From Torymus aiolomorphi (Eukaryota > Arthropoda > Insecta > Hymenoptera > Torymidae): 64,000 nucleotides of DNA. Under the pieces are notes generated by a model. It ran no database searches and was not told the origin of the DNA. It saw only the letters and a program-made list of their open reading frames with translations. Where the stretch lies: contig CM070873.1 of NCBI GenBank assembly GCA_036365515.1, forward strand, positions 46,171,511 through 46,235,510, in the 5' to 3' direction. Positions 58,366-64,000 of the stretch are shown in pieces (position 1 is the first letter of the stretch; every line of letters begins with the position of its first letter). A program made the translations under genes and the position numbers.

Positions 58366-58909
58366 GGGGAGGCATTTTATCAGAATGGTAAAATGTTAGA
58401 TGGGTATTTTCTCAGAAAATATACTATCGTTTAAAATATTTTCGAGTCCGATACTGTAAATTCCGAACATGAGCTATTCAGAACACACAAGGGATTTCTT
58501 TCGAAAAAAAATAACCGAAAAATTTGCGTCTATAAACATTGAAAACAGATTGCATAAAATTATAAAGATACTTTTTACTAGAAGAATAAAATTCCGAAAA
58601 ATGTAAAACATTCATTCCTATATAATTTTTAGCTCATTTTTCGATGTAATAGCTTTTCTAAATCACTGCATTTTCTACAATTTAATCATTAGATAGAAAT
58701 TGCATTCGAAAAATTGATATCACGTATCATATAAAAATAATTTAATGAATGTGTTATGGGCTTCTTGCCAAATTTTTTCGAATTTTTATAATATACATTT
58801 TTAAACATTCGGAAAATGTACCTTTCTATCATAAAGTATTCTAATTTGTTTTTTTTTTCTGAGAAAATACCCATCTAACATTTTACCATTCTGATAAAAT
58901 ATCTCCCCC
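58366..58909. mobile_element. 544-bp element with about 57-bp terminal inverted repeats
   Basis: GGGGAGGCATTTTATCAGAA at 58366 and on through GGTAAAATGTTAGATGGGTA faces the complement TACCCATCTAACATTTTACC to TTCTGATAAAATATCTCCCC at 58909. The two repeats differ at only a few positions. The interior is AT-rich and non-coding. Superfamily unknown; no clear target duplication. Confidence 0.75.
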
Positions 58910-60713
58910 TATTCGTCATTACCATTGATTCATTATGTTTCACGTCATTGGAGGCCAGCTCCCTTTGTCCTCATCGTTCATATACATAACAAAATAAATA
59001 AAACGAGGAGTCTAATTAACATGTTCAGAACAAACCAATGCTCAGAGCAAGTTATAGCGTACTATGCGCGTGCAGGTGTTACGCCAACGCGAGGATCACC
59101 CGCAGGATACTTCAGAAAAATTCGATGTCTGCCGATTACGAGACGAGAGGGCAAGCTCTCCGGTCGACGCGGCTTAGCGCGCGAATCCCCAAAGCTCTTT
59201 GCGAGCCGAAGTGGAAAATTCGATTTTTCCAGTGGAGATGAAAAATTCTGACGAGCGCCAGTGGGAAGCTCGCATACGCACCCGATCTGCTCTGACGGAA
59301 AAGGGGGGAAAAAACTCGATTCAGAGTATCGAGAATTATACTGTATAGGTGGTCGTTTCTGATAAAAATGAATTTCCACTACTTTTTCCAATATTGTAGT
59401 TACTTTTTAAATTATAGTTATTTTATATATTTTTTTTTATCTAAACTTAGTTGGAAAGACTTTTTAATATTAAATAAAGGGCCTCTTATCATAAATAACA
59501 ACAGACGAAATAAAACGTAATCTCGCTTTTCTTAAAAAGTTTGCTGGGTTCTTATTAACTTTCATAATAGGCAATTTTACTCTCGTATAAAGTGGACTTG
59601 AAAATATAAAGTGCGTGTAATAATACCTTGAAAGCAGTTAATTCAGCGATTAACATGAATGTTGAGAAATAAATGTGTTCCAGATTTATACCTACGAAGA
59701 CTCAAAATAAACGACACGTTCACAGGTACGCTTATTCATACGCGTACGCACACATATATAGATTGTTCAGACTTCGAGCCTCTCGAGAGCGTTAGTTTCG
59801 CTTACAAGCCAGTTCAGCTTTGCTAATGGCCACCGGTGCATGTAATGTGGCACACAATTTACCATAGTTTATAGTTAAATTGTCTTGCGATAAATTTAGA
59901 AAAAGCAGTGGTTATTATTATTTTATTGTTAAATTATGTGATTTTGTTATAATTAATATGATGTGAAAATGTGGTTACCTTGATTTACTTATTTTCTTTT
60001 TGTAACTAAATACTGTACAATTTGGAGGTTAAATTTTAACAGACAATAGCTATGGTTCTTATTTACAAGTATGTATATGTTTCTAAAAGTTAAACAATTG
60101 TTTAGAGCAACAATTATCAAGTTAATTTTACTTATTATATTTACAGTAAAAATTTCTGTTTTTTCAATTAGTGAAGAGACAACACAAATTTACAAAATAA
60201 CTGTCGTAAAATGTGACTGTCTGATTACAACCAATTACTTTGTACATAAATGTTCATCCCCAACCAAGTTAGAACGCACAACTCCTGAATCCACTCGAAC
60301 AAATCACGAAAAAGAAAAACAGAACGGAGCCATAAAACGAAACAGCAAGAAAATTCTCACTAAACCAAATGCAAGCTGCAGCTAAGAAGCACAGTGCAAA
60401 GCAGAGCAATTAGGCGCTCTTCCGACTCTTTCCTGCCTCAATCCATTTCGTGGCAACGAGCGCGAACCCGACGGATTTACCTCGAACGCTTATTTCTTAT
60501 TTACGGCGGCGCTGTCGTCCCACACGCTGTTTGCCCGGAGATTACGGATTTCCCCCCGCAGTGGCCGGGGCCAATTGCTGCTGCCACCTCCTCGCCAGGT
60601 GAAATTAGCTCAGCGTGCCTCTCGCGCAGGGCTAGCGAGCAAACACCTAAATAGGATGGGAGAGCGGAGCGCGGCAAGTCAGGGCGACGTGCGGGGACCA
60701 ACCCAGCGATTCG

Positions 60714-60715
<2 letters not shown>

Positions 60716-60752
<37 letters not shown>
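60716..60752. repeat. (GA)n microsatellite
   Basis: About 36 bp of GA dinucleotides in the GC-richer island at 60380-60800. Confidence 0.95.
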
Positions 60753-60754
<2 letters not shown>

Positions 60755-61331
60755 CAATGGCCAAGGGAATGCGAAAGATGTGACTGGGAACCTTGGTATA
60801 CGCACGGGAGAATCAAGGGGCGACTGTTATATATTCATTGTCGCCTTCCAAGGCAAAGACGATGCGGAGTTTATTTTTATTCGTGACGAAAGATCTTGGA
60901 GGATGGTAATGGATCGAATATTGATTTTATTGGCGAATTCTTGTATAATTTTATTTATTCATATTTTGGTTGCAAATGAGTTAATAATTTGAATAGGTAG
61001 AGGGTAAATTATAATATCAATCCGTATGGATAAAATAAAGATAACCTTTTCGAACTTTTAATACTGTATTCATGCATCTTTCATCATAATTACACCAACT
61101 TTGCCATTTTTAAAAAGGATTTTTCACAAATAATATGAATTAATGGAAAAATGATCGAAAATAGGATTTTGATCGAAAACCGGTCTCGGTACTGTACGAT
61201 GGATAAAGAATTAGAGGTAAAGCTTGCGAATAATAAATTTATAAATATTTATATTCGTTCCGACATTGAGAAAGATTTATCGCATTTTAAAAGGCACCTG
61301 CACTTTAAAGGCTTCAAGACAAATAATATAT

Positions 61332-61538
61332 ATAAAATAAAAAATACATATTTATTGATTGAGGAGAATATGGCACCATTCGTGATCCAAGTCTTTCTAT
61401 AAAATATAACAGGCATTGACTTAAATTAAATTAAGTTAAAATAAATTTTTTATCGAAATGTTATATTCTATAGAAAGACTTGGATCACGAACGGTGCCAT
61501 ATTCTCCTCAATCAAGAATATATATTTTTTATTTTAAC
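61332..61538. repeat. Inverted duplication, about 80-bp arms
   Basis: GATTGAGGAGAATATGGCAC, then GTGATCCAAGTCTTTCTATA in the left arm (61332-61411), is repeated in inverted form at 61459-61538 with only a few mismatches, around a 47-bp AT-rich centre. No TA, TTAA or other clear target duplication. Confidence 0.75.
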
Positions 61539-62324
61539 TGAATGTGTTTCTAAAGCGGAAAAAAATTAGCATTTTAATTATTGAGAATCCTACTGCGCAG
61601 ATAGTCCTGTATAGTCCATTGAATCGATCAACTGAAGAATGTGACGTCAATGTTTGTAGATTGAGCTCAGATGTAAATATGCCGGGGAAGTAGGTATCAA
61701 TGATGGTAATCGTTCGCTTCGCATCAACTATTTAACGTTCTTACACTGAATTTCAATTAGTTACGATACATAAATCAATACGAATTAAGGTGGTTACGGC
61801 GTTTTCCTTCAATCCATAAACAAAAACTGGTATCGGTATCAATTTTGTTTTGATATTTTTTTCGATGTAATATGTGGAAAAAACGCTGACTTACAAGTAT
61901 TACAAAAAAAAAATGTGACGCTTTCCGAACTCAAGTGATCACGTGGTACTCGTAACCTGCTTCACTAGCCACTCCTGGAAAAAACCGCGTTACGTAATAT
62001 ACAATTTCCGCGCACTTGTTGCAAGATATATGATTTCTTTTCCATTTCATAAAAATAAATAATTTTTTAATAAAAGAGATGATATAGTATTTCAGACATT
62101 TTAAATTTCTGTGAAAGATTAAAATATCAAGTTGCCAGTGATTCATAAAAGTAATCCAATAAAAAACTTAAATCAGTACTGCTTTTATACACGCATATAT
62201 TGTATTTATTGTTATTATTTTTTATTCATCATAACATAAGTATTTATAGTATGTCAATAATAAATGATATACTTTTTACATAAAAATTTCTTGGTAATGT
62301 AAAAATATCAAAGGTTTATACGTA

Positions 62325-63322
62325 CACTGAGAGAAATGTTGTAGTAAAATTTATTATAAACATAAGAAAAATTACTATATTTTGTAGGAACGGAGGGACA
62401 AATCGAAATTATAACAATTTTTGCTATGCAACATAGTAATTTTTATGAATGACCTTAAATTTCAAAAAATTAAATTTTTTCTCGTTCTTCCTGTTTTCAG
62501 AACTATTTTCAGACTCTAATCATACAATATTTAATGTGAAAATAAATTAAAATGAGAAATAAAAATATTTTTTTTACGAGCGTTGGGATCGAACCTGCAA
62601 CCTTCACCACGGCAATCGGACGCGCTAACCACTTACCCAAATAGGATTCTTGAGTGTAAAATTTTGGAACTTGTACATGTCAAACCATCGATTTCAAGAA
62701 AATTTCAGATAATATTAAATAATGACAATAAATAACTTTGATAACACAAAGAAACTTATCATTAATGTGCATAATATAAAAATAAAATAATTGAAGTAAG
62801 GTTTTGAATGTTTTGTAAACTTAAAAGCAAGACAAAGTGAAATTCCCGTAGAAACATAACCTCAATCAGACACGTGGGCGCCTTGATCTGCGCAGAAAGT
62901 ACTAATGTTGTAGCAATTTTTACTATGTTGGATAGCAAACTTTCTTATGGCCTGTAGCAATTTTTGAATGTGGCACTTTTTACTATGTTTATAGTAATTT
63001 TTAATACGCTACAAAATAAAATTTATACGCTACAAAATAAAATTTAAACGCTACAAAATAAAATTTATATTCTAATAAAAATTAAAAGCATATATTTTAA
63101 ATTTTATTATATCACAGATTTTACTATGTGTATAGCAATTTTTCTTTTATTTCGTAATACTTTCTAATCAACAACTGTCATAAAAATTACAAGAAATTTT
63201 GTAATTATTCATACAATTATAATAAAAATGCAGCATAAAGTGTATTTGTCTCACCCTTCCTATACTTTATAGTAATTTTTGTTACAGTTATAATAAAATT
63301 TACTACAACATTTTTCTCAGTG
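62325..63322. mobile_element. TIR element carrying a tRNA-like module, copy 2
   Basis: Ends CACTGAGAGAAATGTTGTAG (62325) and CTACAACATTTTTCTCAGTG (63322), with TA outside each. The TIRs extend over about 35 bp (GTAAAATTTATTATAA). The 998-bp interior is AT-rich and non-coding, with TAGTAATTTTTA-type subterminal repeats and a tandem CTACAAAATAAAATTTA array at 63010-63068. The tRNA-like module at 62579-62648 has the same orientation and nearly the same distance from the left end as in copy 1 (3631-4350). Confidence 0.8.
62579..62648 (-). pseudogene. tRNA-like sequence inside TIR element copy 2
   Basis: On the minus strand: A box TAAGTGGTTAGCGCG, B box GGTTCGATCCC, and between them GTCCGATTGCCGTGGTGAAG. 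The T arm pairs (TTGCAGGTTCGATCCCAACG partly). The acceptor stem and anticodon stem are not convincing. It resembles tRNA-derived SINE heads more than any working tRNA, and its sequence differs from the module in copy 1. Confidence 0.7.
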
Positions 63323-64000
63323 TAATAAAATAAAATTTGAAAATGAAAATTGTCGATATTTTCATGTTTTATAAAGCTTTTTACATATTATTTGTTATAT
63401 TTTCAAGTAATACGCAGTTAGAAACTACGTACGAAATCGATTTTTAGCAAATGTAGTATGAGAACCTCTTGGTTAAAGTTTTATGTAGGTAAATCAGTTA
63501 AATCATGTGGAATTCGATCAAGGCTGTACGAAAGATAAGCCAAAGCCTGGAATTTTTTTGCTGGTGTTTTTGCCGTCACGATTAGCTGTAGAAAATGGTA
63601 ATTTTTACTGAATTTTCTCTTTGATAAAATTTTGAAAGTAAATACAAAAATCAAATTGGCAAGAACTTCCGTATCCACTTGATACTGAGTTACGTACATG
63701 TTGAATCTGTATAATAAATATACGAAGAGCTTCGCGAGACAAACGGGCTTCACCATTGCGATTGCGTATAAGTTTATATAATTCAACAATGCTGCTCCCT
63801 TGATTGTCTTACATCAATAGTACAACTTAAACGGGCCCTCGACTGAAATCAGGATCGTCTTAAGGGTAGATGAATTCTTACTAGGGTTTGCGAAATATAT
63901 ATGAGGAAATTCACAAAAAAGTTTCACTTAAGGTGACCTCAAAACAGGGTAAAAGGTTTTTTGAAGGCCCACCGTTCGGGCGCGGTTTTTCTTCTTTCTC

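Larger units (their letters stand above)
39446..64000 (-). other. Region upstream of the first visible amon exon (probably 5' intron)
   Basis: No exon homologous to the signal peptide or first half of the PC2 prodomain could be found here on the minus strand, so most or all of it is probably one long 5' intron. It contains the mobile elements listed separately and several GC-richer islands: about 41380-41790, 48360-48800, 49540-49790, 55100-55640, 56780-57280, 59020-59290 and 60380-60800. These have CpG, GAGAG or CTCTC runs, and any of them could hold a regulatory region. The stretches 44350-45000, 45700-47340 and 50220-51480 are featureless AT-rich DNA. Confidence 0.5.

Noticed and set aside
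60501..60764. Minus-strand frame starting MAIVSLSLSLSL as a possible amon signal peptide exon
   Set aside because: The hydrophobic-looking start is translated (CT/GA)n microsatellite, and there is no following prodomain homology or fitting donor.
61151..61402. 83-codon plus-strand reading frame
   Set aside because: AT-rich, no known domain, and its 3' end lies inside an inverted repeat; probably chance.
61786..61803. TTAAGGTGGTTACGGCG resembling the tip of the TTAA element at 7145
   Set aside because: No matching inverted end found downstream within the window. The TTAAGGTGACC at 63928 likewise has only one end visible, at the window edge.
63481..63789. 102-codon minus-strand frame with hydrophobic start
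   Set aside because: No similarity to PC2 or other proteins that I recognise, and no exon signals that fit amon.
1..64000. CRISPR arrays, bacterial or phage operons, prophage or integron structures
   Set aside because: None present. Repeats are dispersed or inverted eukaryotic elements and the only gene is spliced.

Overview
The window is eukaryotic and almost entirely intronic. It is strongly AT-rich, its introns run from 4.5 to 12.6 kb, it is crowded with small inverted-repeat transposons and GA/CT/TA microsatellites, and it has no operons or ribosome-binding sites. The only protein-coding gene I can support is on the minus strand: the insect orthologue of prohormone convertase 2 (PC2; amontillado, amon, in Drosophila). 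The protein sequence says arthropod, almost certainly an insect. The AT-rich, MITE-laden, long-intron setting fits a hymenopteran such as a parasitoid wasp, but that last step is inference.

Six consecutive amon coding exons read right to left: 39341-39445 (prodomain with internal cleavage site), 26442-26715 (mature N-terminus after a KR site, up to the catalytic Asp), 17856-17893 (38-nt microexon), 11846-11922, 6733-6997 (catalytic His) and 2046-2258 (PC2-type oxyanion Asp). All splice sites are GT-AG and all phases agree, giving 972 nt (324 codons). The signal-peptide exon(s) must lie to the right of the window. The exon with the catalytic Ser, the P domain and the C-terminus must lie to the left.

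The rest is introns and 5' flank filled with mobile elements. Left part (1-18 kb): a hAT-type MITE with an 8-bp target duplication (867-1621), a 5S-rRNA-headed SINE-like insertion with a perfect 15-bp duplication (2492-2926), a terminal-inverted-repeat (TIR) element carrying a tRNA-like module (3631-4350), a TTAA-flanked element (7145-7686), a GC-richer island with (AG)n and tandem hairpins (10.1-11.2 kb), a 1.23-kb element made of repeats of its own ends (12097-13326), a GC-centred palindrome (14684-15036) and a foldback carrying two inverted tRNA-like modules (16712-17619). Middle part (18-39 kb): a 2.24-kb near-palindrome flanked by TTAA (18907-21146), a related TTAA element with two long hairpins (34150-35828), several foldbacks, and a decayed non-LTR reverse transcriptase (38.4-38.8 kb). 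Right part (39-64 kb): a dispersed repeat split by an LTR-like insertion (42.5-43.3 kb), a Gypsy-like solo LTR with a 4-bp duplication (51487-52063), more MITEs and a second tRNA-carrying TIR element (62325-63322).

The most unusual signal is a set of DNA-transposon-like elements with TA-flanked inverted ends and an internal tRNA-like A-box/B-box module. In two copies of one TIR family the module has the same orientation and lies at nearly the same distance (about 255 bp) from the left end, so it looks like an integral part of the element. Next are the 5S-derived SINE-like insertion and a set of hairpins that share an unusual mirror-repeat apex, GAGCGAAGCGAG.
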